Below, one piece after another: positions 43,769 through 59,027 of a DNA stretch of 64,000 bases. The translations under genes were made by a program, and so were the position numbers. Position 1 is the first letter of the stretch. Each line of letters starts with the position of its first letter. A model generated the notes under the pieces. The model did no database searches. It was not told where the DNA came from and saw nothing but the letters and a program-made list of their open reading frames with translations. Where the stretch lies: NCBI GenBank assembly GCA_003116875.1, contig BCKT01000016.1, forward strand, positions 124,001 through 188,000, in the 5' to 3' direction. The stretch comes from Takashimella koratensis (taxonomy: Eukaryota; Basidiomycota; Tremellomycetes; Trichosporonales; Tetragoniomycetaceae).

Positions 43769-46400
43769 TTAGCAGCAACCACCCTGAGCCTTCTGCTCAA
43801 CGTTCTGGCCGAGACCCTTGATAGTGGATTTGCCTGGGCCCTGGTTCATCGAAGTGGACCCCATGCTACCGAGTTAGCGTGGATAAAGAGTCAACTTACC
43901 GGTCCTTGATCTGCTTGGACATGGTCAAGAAGGCCTGCTCAACGTTGGTCGCGTTCTTTGCCGAAGTCTCGAGGAAAGGGATACCAAGTTCATCCGCGAA
44001 TGCCTAGGGTTAGAAATGTTCTTTCTCAGACTCACCTTGGCAGCAGCGTAATCGACGACTTTTTTCGTGGCCAAATCAGACTTGTTGCCAACGAGAAGCT
44101 TGTTGACTCCCTCGACGGCGTAACGGTCAATCTCCTGGAGCCATTGCTTGACGTTTGCGTAGGTGTCTGATAAGGATGGATTAGTTGGTGAGGTAAGGGC
44201 TGTGGATCAAGGAGGATTGGTGATATCGGTGGTGTCTAAATGTGAAAACTTACCGCTGTCGGTAACGTCGTAGACGACGATGATGCCGTGGGCGCCTAAA
44301 GAGTTAGACCGGAGCAACACCAAGTCAACTCACCTCGGTAGTAGCTCGAGGTGATGGTGCGGAAACGTTCTTGGCCAGCGGTGTCCCACTATACACAAGG
44401 AATGTGGGCAGGGTGGCGGGCGATAAGGAGTAAGGGAAGTGGGGAAGGTGTGTAGTGGTGCCAACAGGCATGGTAGTAGGGGAGTAGTACGGAGTGGCGA
44501 GCGGGACGAGGGTCGTTACACCAAGCAGGAGAAGCGCAAGTCGGAGAACGCCATCGAACGCAAGTCGAAGCACGCGAGTTGGTAAACCAAGAAGCGAACC
44601 GGACCACGAGTCGTACAGACCACGAGTCGTTCAAACCACCAGAGCGCAGTAGCAACAGGAGGGAGGGCAAGAGATCGAGGGCAAAGGGGATTGAAGGAGA
44701 CAAGACGGAGCAAGCAAACAGCACAAGATCAATAGACCAGATACCAGCAAGCAATGAGACCGTGTACGCGCCAGGGCGAGTCCATGTGAGATTTGGGTTG
44801 AGATGGGTTGAGGATGTGGAGTGACCATTCGTGATTTTCAGTCGGATGACGAGTCGGAAATGGCACAATTGAAGATGGAAGGAGGGTTCAGATCGAGGTG
44901 ATTTGAAGACGGAGATGGATTCGGATGGATAGGATAAATCGACGATTGAAGTTGACCAAGATTGAGAACCGTGGCAATCAGCATGACCATCCAGTGGACC
45001 AAGCCGTCAGAAAGGGGAGCCAGAGGGATGAGTATAGTTCGAGAATTGGTCGGATAGAGTCGGAGCACATCGAGTAATGGAACCAGTCGCAATGATTCGA
45101 GACGAGGCGAGTGGGTCAAGATGAGACACGTCAGGTCGAAAGCGAAAAGGATCAAGAATCAAGGGATCAAGTTGAAACGTCAGCTGCTGACCACTGCTGA
45201 GTGCGCCGGTGAGAGACGCACGATTTGGAGCTTGACTGTCTTTCCCTCGAGGTCGATTGTCCTGATCTTGAAGTCTACCTAGGAAGTGTCAGCAAAGAGT
45301 TGGGTTTGAGTGGTACCTATGACGACGACGGAGGAGGTGGAGGGCGATGGGGTCGATGAGAAAAGGTAGGAGGATGTAGAGGAGGATAGAGGTGAAGAGG
45401 TTGTGGTCCGGTGGGTGTTGGGGTGGGCACTGGGTTCGGGACATTGTGGGTGTGGTGTGGATGTGTGGGAGGAGGTGGTAGTAGAGGTGAAGGAGAGAGA
45501 GCTGGTAGATGTATGCAGCGGAAGCTGAGATCGATCGCTTAATTGACTCTGGTGACAATTCCAACGACGACTGGAAATGAAGCGATCGAATTTAGATGGA
45601 GAGTGGGGAGAGGCCAAACGCTGCCAAACGCTGCCAAACGCTGCCAAACTTAAAAGGAAAACCGCGTTCACGTGCCGGCTCGTAGCTCGTGCGAGCCGCG
45701 GAACCAGAGCACGACTCAGCAGCCAAAGCCACGGGATAGACAAAAGCGAAGCGGAACGGCCAACCCAACACCCGACCCAACGGCCAACCCAAATCCCGAC
45801 CCACGGCCCAACCCGACCCCAACTCGAAACAACAAAAACGCCACGTCACTCACGCCAATGGTCGAGATGTAACTCTCGGTATAAGTGTCGTCGGCGAAAC
45901 GAAGAAGGAGACAGGATTTGCCGACGCCCGAGTCACCGATCAGGAGAAGCTGGAGGTGTTAGCGGTGGATTCAGGTTAGTCGAGGGGATGTAGTCGAGGG
46001 GAAGGAATGTTCACGACGGTGGAAGATTGTCGAGGGAGATGGTGGTGGGCGTTCTCGCACGACGCTGAGAGGAGATTGCGGAGCAGCAGCGAGAGACGGA
46101 TCTTCGCTGGAGGGAACAGGCCCATAGGTCCGAGGCCAACTCGGGCAGACGACCGCCACCCAGCGGCAACACGCAACTCGCAGTGACTGTCGCAACACTT
46201 GCGATCGCGACTCGCACATCTCACGACATTCACGACTCCCTCATCTCGCGACATACGCAACACTCGACCCTCATGACTCGCGACATTCGCCGCGACCCAA
46301 CGCCACCGCAACATCCACTTGGCCCATTCCCCATCCGCTCGGCTCGACACCAACCCAGACCTACTTTGAAGAGATAGTCGTACTCGGAGGTGTGAGACAT
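43769..46400 (-). CDS. YPT1: Rab1-type small GTPase
   Basis: Rab GTPase of ER-to-Golgi traffic and autophagy. Eight exons: 46400-46365, 45949-45854, 45278-45222, 44388-44334, 44295-44254, 44166-44036, 44003-43900, about 43865-43769. Motifs: GDSGVGKS (P-loop), [19 protein letters not shown] (switch I/effector), [20 protein letters not shown] (switch II), LVGNKSDL (base specificity), [15 protein letters not shown], and the C-terminal prenylation end QGGCC. It starts [12 protein letters not shown] rather than the common MN-PEYDYLFK. The first three introns are large (415, 575 and 833 nt), unlike the roughly 34-nt introns in its own 3' half. Confidence 0.97.
44389..45221 (-). other. 833-nt intron of YPT1
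   Basis: Donor GTGCGT directly after KLQI; acceptor TTGTGTATAG before WDTAGQ. It is more than twenty times the usual intron length here. No ORF or recognisable snoRNA box pair seen. Confidence 0.8.
45616..45656. repeat. Short tandem repeat in a YPT1 intron
   Basis: Four units of GCTGCCAAAC (10 bp) in the 575-nt second intron of YPT1. Confidence 0.85.
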
Positions 46401-46886
46401 GTTGGGAAATTGATAGATTGGATCAAAGGTATCTCGAGCTGTTTGCGGGTTCACGAGTTTGATGAAGGGGTGTAACGGAGAACGAGCGCGAGTGGAGACG
46501 GTTGTCAAGGGGGGCAATCGGGTGGCGCGGGGACCGAGAGGGGTTGCGGTGGGTGGGCGAATGCCGAGACGCGTAGAGTTGGTACGTGTGAGCGAGGATA
46601 GGGTGATACGAGAGATGTCGAGGTCGGTTGAGGTGGTGAGAAGGAAGGACAGAGTCAGCTATTGTCACGCTCGGGCCCGAGGCCGAGGCGGGTGGGCTGG
46701 GAGTCAAGGGAGGATGCGAGGGTGTCCAGGATCAGAGGCGATACGCACGTTAATGTGAGAAAGAGAGTGAGTTCTGAAGGGTGAGGGGATGATGAGGTGT
46801 GGATGATAGTGTGAGTGACGGGTATGGATGGATGGTGGATGGTGGATGGATGGTTGGTTGGATCGCAGAGTCGGGAATCGTGAGAG

Positions 46887-46979
<93 letters not shown>

Positions 46980-47239
46980 CGATACGGTGGCGGCGCTGAC
47001 GCACAGCAGGGCCAGGGCAAGGGGGACATTAAGTGGGGGGCGGGGATAAACACCACCTGACCAGGCTCACTCCCGCGCGTCATCTCGCCCGGCGTCAAGC
47101 CCACCGTTCGGCGTTTCGTCACTGTGGCACTCGTCTCCGCCCGTCATGGTCATGGTCTTCAGTGTTCACAGATGCATGGGCCAAAAGAGAGCATAGAGCG
47201 CTCGGCTATGGAGAAGGGAGGCAAGGGAAGGAGAGATCT
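46401..47239. promoter_or_regulatory. YPT1 promoter region with a microsatellite
   Basis: About 840 bases between the YPT1 start and the QCR10 stop. It includes the GT microsatellite. ORFs that read as Thr-His or Val-Cys repeats across it are artefacts. Confidence 0.5.
46889..46976. repeat. (GT)44 microsatellite
   Basis: An uninterrupted GT dinucleotide run of about 88 bp, likely polymorphic between strains. Confidence 0.98.
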
Positions 47240-48315
47240 CTAGAAGGGCTTGTCCGAGTCCGGGGTGGTGTCTGCACGGGTGGGAAGGGGGCGAAGGATG
47301 GATCAGCTTGGGGTGACCTTTGGGGAACGGAAATGAACTCACCGATAAAGTAGTTCGAGACCTGGAGAGGACGAGGGGGGAGAGTTGTCATGGTAAGAGG
47401 GACATGAGAAGACAGGGGGGGCATGGAGGCGAGGAAGCGAGTGACGAATGGACAAAGAGTAGCGTTGGGAAAAGAGAGCGGAAGGGCGGGGCGAGATAGA
47501 ACCGTGGTCAAGAGGAGGGCGTAGTGATCGAGACAGGCGATATAGAATAAGCAGGATCCGGGGTGTGGACGGAAGGCATGCGTGGAGCGAGGCGCAAGGA
47601 GCGAATCGCGAGGAGCGAACCAAGTGAATCGTCGCGGGGAATCAATGGGGAATTACGGGCGAAGCGAGGGGGTGGTGGACGGGCGTGGTGCATGGGCGTG
47701 GAACAAGAGCGACATCGCGGGCATGATGGTGACATATGCGAGCAAAGAGCGAAGCAATCGCGACAGCGCGGGATGGCGAGGGCGAGATTGTAGAGACCGG
47801 ATTGTAAAGCAGATTGTAGAGCATATTGAAAGCGGATTGTAGGGTGGATCGTATAGCGGATTGTAGAGCGGATTGTAGGGCGTATTGTAATGTAGCGCAA
47901 GCGGAGACGTGATCCAGACAAGCGAGAGCGTAGAACCGAGACAAGACAAAGAAAACGTCAGCTCTTCACCTGGCAATTGTCCAAACCACGTACAAAGGGG
48001 ATCTTCCTAAGCACGTCCTTCTGGAAAAGAGGAACCGAGCTGAGGTAGAGCGAGACGGCAACGCCCGCGCCGACACCCCAGTACATGAGTGTAGGTCGCC
48101 AGTGGCCAATACGCCTGTAGGTTAGTATGGGTTGAGATGTGGGAGCGTACTCAGCGGTGAAGCCGGCAAAGTTCTGCATTGTGTCAGCGGTAGAAGGAGA
48201 CGGAGAGGAGTTGAGAGGAGACTTGGCCCAACCGCGTCACAGGGCCGCCGCTACTCGTAACCCAGGATCAACCAATACGTACAACCTGGGGACGGGTCTT
48301 GAAGGAAGAGACCAT
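47240..48315 (-). CDS. QCR10: Ubiquinol-cytochrome c reductase subunit 10
   Basis: Small inner-membrane subunit of respiratory complex III. Five short exons join to MVSSFKTRPQNFAGFTAE, RIGHWRPTLMYWGVGAGVAV, YLSSVPLFQKDVLRKIPFVS and NYFIDTTPDSDKPF, the classic QCR10 pattern of one membrane helix then VPLFxxDVLxKIP and the DKPF end. Acceptor choice is set by that last motif (acceptor GTGCAG before ACACCACCCC). The intron after KIPF is long (about 625 nt, 47358-47983) and contains repeats of a unit like GCGGATTGTAGA (47800-47890). The first donor (GTTGTACG) is weak, so the MVSSFKTRPQ/NFAG junction is the least certain point. Divergent from CHD1. Confidence 0.85.
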
Positions 48316-49125
48316 TGCGAAGGTGGAGTAGGGTGAGGTGAGAGGTGAGGAGGTGGTCGAGTCGGAGTGAAGAATGGATGAGATGTTGAATTTGACCATC
48401 GGGAGGAATAGGGAGGGTGGGATTGGCAGGGATTAGGATGGATTAGGATGGATTAGGAGGGAGTGATTAGCGAATAGGATTGGGTTGATTTGGCTCTACA
48501 TGCGAGAGTGCCATGCATCAAGCATGGAAGGGAGGCCGCAAGCATGGTCGAGGCTCTGCATTGGTGGTCCATCTCGCACAGGTCAAGCCCTCATTGGCAG
48601 TGGATGACCCGGTGGTGAACAATGCATGTCTCGTGTTGAGGGTTCAAGGCAAAGTGTATGTATGCATGGGGCATGTGTGGTCTGAGCCTGTTGACGAGGG
48701 TTGGGAGTAAATGCGTGGGAGAAAATGAGGAGGCAGGGGGTGAGGGCAGAGGGGGAGGGAGAGGGGCAGCGGGCAAGAGGCGGTGGGCGACGTAGAAAGG
48801 CGTGCGAGCAGGGCCGGGGTCACGTCGGGGCATGCGAATGTGGCGGGGAAGAGGTGTCAGGGGGATAGCGACGGGTGATTGGGCGGGTGTCGACGACGGA
48901 GGTAAGGGTGGGGTGGAGGCGAATAATAGGGCGGGACGGGCCACACCGACCACAGACCGACTCCACCCCTACCACCCCTACCACTCCCACCTCCCACCCT
49001 ACCATCATCACCCCCTGCACCACCATCCATCATACCATACACCACTGGCCCACACCGGGTCCACCCACCCCGGCATACCAAGCTCTGGTCAACTCTCCCC
49101 CACTTGCAATCCTCAACCCCCCGCG
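48316..49125. promoter_or_regulatory. Divergent promoter region of QCR10 and CHD1
   Basis: About 810 bases. Contains three copies of GGATTAGGAT (48430-48460) and, before the CHD1 ATG, a C/A-rich leader (CACCCCTACCACCCCTACCACTCCC). No gene seen. Confidence 0.45.
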
Positions 49126-54133
<5,008 letters not shown>

Positions 54134-54278
54134 GGAGAGTTTCTTATATTCGTTGTGGTGTACACAGATGCATTCGTTCGTTTTGGGCTTGGATTTGTGC
54201 ATACTCCATTCTACTTGGTCTACTGGACCTTGGCTCAGAGCCTTTTCATTATACGTGGTTGATTATGACCCAAAGTGT

Positions 54279-56587
54279 CTATTGGACACTACCGTACCCG
54301 GCCGCACAGTTCTGAAGCGACAACGCTCCCGATCCGCTCTGCTTGTCAGCTCTTGACCCAACTGTTGACCCACCCTCATGTAACAGATCTTTGCCTGTGC
54401 ACAAGTCCCCGTGCAAGCGGCAGTAAGGACGCTCTGTTTCCCTTGGTGCTTGTTGTAAAGCGATACGAGCGTTCCATTATCAATACTCATTTGCTCCGTA
54501 ACCTTGTGCCACCAAGTCGCGTTGAGTGGAGCGTTGGTAGGCCACGAAATGTTCCCACCATAAGCAGAGCGAGTAGAGTACTCGTATTGATAAACCGGAC
54601 CGTAGTTGGTTTGGCTATCGAGCTCGTGGAAGGAAGAAACGTTGGCATACCAAGTGTGCGCATCGAGAATATCCCAGGTTTCACCATCGACTTCGTACAT
54701 TCGGAAACCAGAGTTGACTAGGGTTAGTCCGGTCGAGGCGGGACTTACGGTCAGTGAGAGGAGTGATCGATGGGCCGACCTGGAAGAGTCAGTAGTGGTC
54801 TCGAGTGGCTCGGGACTTACCCAAGCAACGCTATGCGCAGTCGAGGCCGAAGCGTTGGTCCCGTTGTTTGAATAATAAATCATATTCTGATCCTCGTGTG
54901 TATGACCCCAGAACAAGTTCCTCACCACATGGGGCGAGTACCTATCAATGATCTGGTAAAAGATGTTGGTTGGCCCCGGGAGCGGGTTCGTTCCGTCCCA
55001 TCCAGACAAGACATGTCCCATAACATATGCTGACCATCCGTTATCCTCGCACTCTTGCAACTCGGACGCGAGGAACCTGAGGAACCCAAAGTTGTCCGGT
55101 GCAGTGACGTTGATATACGCAAACACATTCGCGCGGTACCACAGGTCGGTATTGATTGTGATAACCTTGAGGTTGGGAGCGTGCATGACACTGTAACCTC
55201 CATAATGAGCCTTGGCAATGGTAGCCGAGGCGTTGTTGATCCAACCTTCCTTCTCCCAGAGACCAGCGAGGTGGTTGTAGTTCCAGCTGAACTGGGAGGA
55301 GAGCGCACCAGGGAGGTTGAGAGGAGCGTCAAACGCTTGCTGGTAAGAGTCGTGGTTACCGATAGCCGCGTAAAGTGGAGAGCCCTTGTTCAAGGTACGC
55401 TTCCAGAGATCGTACAAAGCCGTCTCGGTGTATTCGATGTAGGATTCAGAGAGTTGGTAGTAGGGGTCGTGAGAGACGAGGTCGCCGGTGAAGATGGTCA
55501 TGTTGAAGCTAGGTCGTCAGTTGAGACTAGGAAAACACTTACCCAGAGGTATCGGTCCCAGTGAGGATAGGGATCGCCTGAACGGCAGCAGCGCCCAGGG
55601 CCCAAGGAGTATCACAAAGAAAGTACCCGTATCGCGGGGCCGGGACACTCGGGGTGTAGTTGGAGTAAACCGACGCTGTCGGGTTCCCAATTCTGCAGCA
55701 GAGGTTGGAGGTACAGTTGGCTTCAGATCCCGTAGCGTAACGTGGGTCGACGTGAAAGTCGGACATGTGCAAGACCTTGACTCGGTTCGTGCCCTTGGGA
55801 ACCGGGGCGGTCGCGTTGGAAGGCTTGGGCTTGGTCCAGAAGTAGGTCGAGTTGAATACGGGGCTGAGGTTAGTGAGGTATGGCGGAGACTTACTTGGGG
55901 GGTCGAGAACACTGCGATTTGGTGATAAAGTTTTGGCAAAGGTATTGACCATCGTACCCGCTCATGTTACCGTAAGCGAGAACCTGGGCATAGGCCGGGC
56001 CTTGACTAAGGGTTAGTGATGAAAGAGGGAGACCTACGCTGTGCTCATGTAAACGTTGCAGCCGGCAGTGTTGGCAAACGAGTAGTAGTTGCAGAGCTCA
56101 ACGAGGAGGTTGGAGACGAGTTGAGGAGCCTGCTGGGCGAGCTTTTGACCCTGGACAAGAGACTGGATACATTTGGTGCAGTTGGCAGTGGTATTGGAGA
56201 GGACAATGGCTTTGATCGACGCCGAAACGTTGGCATAGAGAGCAGTGGCATTAGCACCGGTGAGCTTGATAGGCGGGAGATCGATCGGGTCGGAAGTATC
56301 GTTGTTCGGGATGGTGCTCGGGTTGGTCAGGTTGAGCGGGAACGTGTAGTTCTGTTGTCAGCAAGGTTGTAGAGAAACTTACGAGGATAGAGTCCGAGAT
56401 GACGGGTTGGACTTGGGAGACGGTTTGGGTAGGGTTGTTGTAGTAGGATGAGAAGAGGGTGGTTGGGAAGATACCTAGAGTTAGTGAGGTCGGGGAGGGA
56501 CTTACCTGCCGCGGTATAGGCAGTGGGACCCAAGGTGAGGGACGAGTTGGCGGCGAGGACCACGGGGAGGAGGAGGAGCGCGAGCAT
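54279..56587 (-). CDS. Acid sphingomyelinase-like phosphodiesterase (secreted)
   Basis: Metallophosphoesterase of the acid sphingomyelinase group, releasing phosphocholine from sphingomyelin or acting on related substrates. ATG 56587 starts MLALLLLPVVLAANSSLTLG, a good signal peptide. A saposin-B-like domain follows (CTKCIQSLVQGQKLAQQAPQ, LCNYYSF, CNVYM). The catalytic domain has HMSDFHVDPRY, FTGDLVSHD, AIGNHDSY, YVMGHVLSGWDG and FWGHTHED, the five metal-binding motifs. Several N-glycosylation sites. Introns of about 30-35 nt, one of which (35 nt, GTGGGT...GCTGACAAGCAG) leads to the last exon ending CAAGYGSVQ. Endopolyphosphatase is a less likely alternative because of the saposin part. Convergent with CHD1, 145 bases apart. 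Confidence 0.9.
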
Positions 56588-57613
56588 CGCGAAGGGTGGT
56601 TGCTGGGGAAGGGAGGTGAGTGCGTCTGGTTAAGTAGTCTTTAGTGGTTGTCACTGGGTTATCTGATTTGGTGAATACCTGCACGTGTGATGATAGCCCA
56701 AGTGATTGATCCTTCTCACGATGACGTTGACGGAGAAAATGGTTCATGATGAGGACAAGTGTACAGCAGCGAGAAGGATAGACCACCGCCTCCGCAGCTG
56801 GGGGTTGATGAACGTGCTCAAAAGATCGCTGGGAGGGTGTCTGGGTGTCCGCCTGGATCTGGTGGAGTCGGAGACGGGGCCGGGGTGAACTGGTGGGAAA
56901 AGAATACAGTAACGACATTGTCAAGGCTCGATCAGAGAAGCGGGGTAGGTTCATGGCTGCGACGACAGACGGCTAATTTAACCCGGTTCAGGCACGCAAG
57001 CTAGCCACGCAGACAGGCAGCATTCGAGCAAACGTTTCTTTTTCACCCTGGGATCGGTCACTTGGTTCACCCTCGAGGCTCTCAGAAGGCACAGCGAATT
57101 AGGAACCGAGCCGTAGCCGTCACGCAAGTCGCGGCGGTTTCGGGTTCAGATAGTCAAGGTTAGTCAGGTCGGCGTGGTAAGTAAAGATCAGTGATCTCGC
57201 CGAGTTGTCTCAAGCTTTGACACAGCTACTCCCAAGGTTCTCTCACTGGCCTCGTCGCTGTCACTGGGTAGCTACTCACAACGCAAAGTGCATCGTTTTC
57301 GAATGGGTTTTGGGGTTTATATAAATTTTTTTGAATAGATTTTACTTTACTTTCTCCCGTATTGAAATTTCAGGACGAACTAGCTCGGTGTATTCTTAGA
57401 ACAACAGCCAAGGGGATACGCAAAGAACAAGGCAACTAGGGAGAATAAGAAGGATACCGCAGCCCGGTTCAATCCCGATCAGAGCACCAAAGTGAACGTG
57501 GGGACTCGCCCCGGCGTTCGGCGCGATCCGGACGGCTACAAGCTCCCGGCGGGTGAAACGTCACGTCGATTCAGACTCGGACGCCACCTCTTTCGATAAC
57601 AATGTAATGTCGT
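56588..57613. other. About 1 kb without a supported gene
   Basis: Upstream of the sphingomyelinase-like gene. Includes an AT-rich piece TTTATATAAATTTTTTTGAATAG (57319) and a region of mixed composition up to the His-rich gene stop. I find no tRNA and no convincing ORF. Confidence 0.4.
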
Positions 57614-58810
57614 TTAGATAGGAGCGGATTGGTCACGCTCGATGCGAGGGTCGACGCGGAACGAGCGGTCAAAGCCGAATCGGTGGTGGTGACCGTGGGG
57701 AAAGTCGTCACCGCCAAAGCCACGACCGGGACCACCTCGGTGCCCGTGTCGCCCGTGTCGCCCGTGTCGCCCGCGACCACCGCGACCAAAACGCCCAAAC
57801 GCCTCTTCATCAGAGGCCATGTCGAACGCACCTGGCCCTCCAAACCCGTGACCTCGACCGCGACGACCGTGTCCTTGTCCACGGAAGCCAGGTCCGAACC
57901 CGAACGCCTCGGGTCCAGCTTCCTCGTCAGATGAAGTCATCTCGAACGCCGCAGCGTGAGCCGCTCGGGCGGGGTGGTGGGCGGCGCGACGAGAGGCATA
58001 GGCCTGGGCGAGCTCGGCTTCGATGTCAATGTCGGCAGGATCGACACCATCGGGGATGTTGATGTCGAAGAATGCAGGGCGGGAGGGGCCAAATTCCTGG
58101 CGACCAAAGCCACCGCCGTGGCCAAAGCCTGGACCAAAGCCTGGGCCAAAGCCTGGGCCACCGTGACGACCAAAGCCGCCGGGGCCAAAGCCAGGTCCAC
58201 GGCGCATACCATGGTGTCCGTGACCAAAGGGGAAGCCACCAGGCATGGAGTGGAAAGCAGGGTGGGGCGGAAAGGGAGGCATCGGAACCTCGGCGTCCTT
58301 CTCGTTCGTCGGAGGGAATCCACGTCCCTTCATACGAGGTCCGAAGAAACCCGGGAACTGTTTGATCTCTTCGAATGGAGGTGAAGCGCCGCGTTTACCA
58401 CGACGACCGTGTTTGCCGTGTCCGCCGTGGCCGTACGCACGATGGTGTCCGTGGTGTTCGTGGTGTCCGTGAGCGTGTCGACCACCACCGAAAGAGTCGC
58501 GACCACACTTGCGACCGCCCTTGACAAAGACAACGCGGACGACGCGAGGGCCAGATTGGTCTTCGATACACACCTCGACTCCCTCGGTAGACTCCGAGTC
58601 GGATGCGTGGAGATCAGCGTCATCTGCGCGTGGGGAAATGTGCACCTTGGCGATGGCCTCGGTGACCTCGGCGGTGGCGGCGGCCTTTTCGTTGGGGGGA
58701 ACCTCGGCGAGAGTTTCCTCAGAAACACGAGGAACAACCTCGTACCCTTCGTCTCTGCAAAGGTTAGCGCTGAGCACGGGGCAGGAGTTGACTGACTGAA
58801 TCTGAGTCAT
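57614..58810 (-). CDS. His/Gly-rich low-complexity protein
   Basis: Unrecognised. From ATG 58810 (MTQIQ) to the stop at 57614. The N-terminal 100 residues are acidic and moderately ordered (EGYEVVPRVSEETLAEVPPN, VEVCIEDQSGPRVVRVVFV). The rest is His/Gly/Arg/Phe low complexity: HAHGHHEHHGHHRAYGHGGH, GFGPGFGPGFGHGGGFG and GRHGRHGRHGHRGG, with two short ordered inserts (RPAFFDINIPDGVDPADIDI and AELAQAYASRRAAHH). Histidine density suggests metal (zinc, nickel or copper) binding, and Phe-Gly/Arg-Gly repeats suggest condensate-like behaviour; both are inference. A likely intron just after MTQIQ (acceptor GCTAACCTTTGCAG) is a multiple of three long, so retaining or removing it keeps frame. Confidence 0.7.
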   Translation of the reverse strand: MTQIQSVNSCPVLSANLCRDEGYEVVPRVSEETLAEVPPNEKAAATAEVTEAIAKVHISPRADDADLHASDSESTEGVEVCIEDQSGPRVVRVVFVKGGRKCGRDSFGGGRHAHGHHEHHGHHRAYGHGGHGKHGRRGKRGASPPFEEIKQFPGFFGPRMKGRGFPPTNEKDAEVPMPPFPPHPAFHSMPGGFPFGHGHHGMRRGPGFGPGGFGRHGGPGFGPGFGPGFGHGGGFGRQEFGPSRPAFFDINIPDGVDPADIDIEAELAQAYASRRAAHHPARAAHAAAFEMTSSDEEAGPEAFGFGPGFRGQGHGRRGRGHGFGGPGAFDMASDEEAFGRFGRGGRGRHGRHGRHGHRGGPGRGFGGDDFPHGHHHRFGFDRSFRVDPRIERDQSAPI

Positions 58811-59027
58811 GATGAGTTGAAGAAGTGGGAAGGATGGGTGGCGAATCACCTCTTCAAGCCGAGTTTATATGCACATAGAGTGACTGCGCAACCGCGCCAC
58901 ACTTTGAACTGCGGGGAAATTTGGGACTGCGGTTGGTCGATCCTTGCGACTGTGCCGAGTGCACGCGTCACTCGGCATGAACTCTTGCGTACGCCCTCGG
59001 CACGGTATGCATTACAACTGGAAGATT

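Noticed and set aside
46655..47122. ORFs with Thr-His or Val-Cys dipeptide repeats
   Set aside because: Simple reading of the (GT)44 microsatellite.
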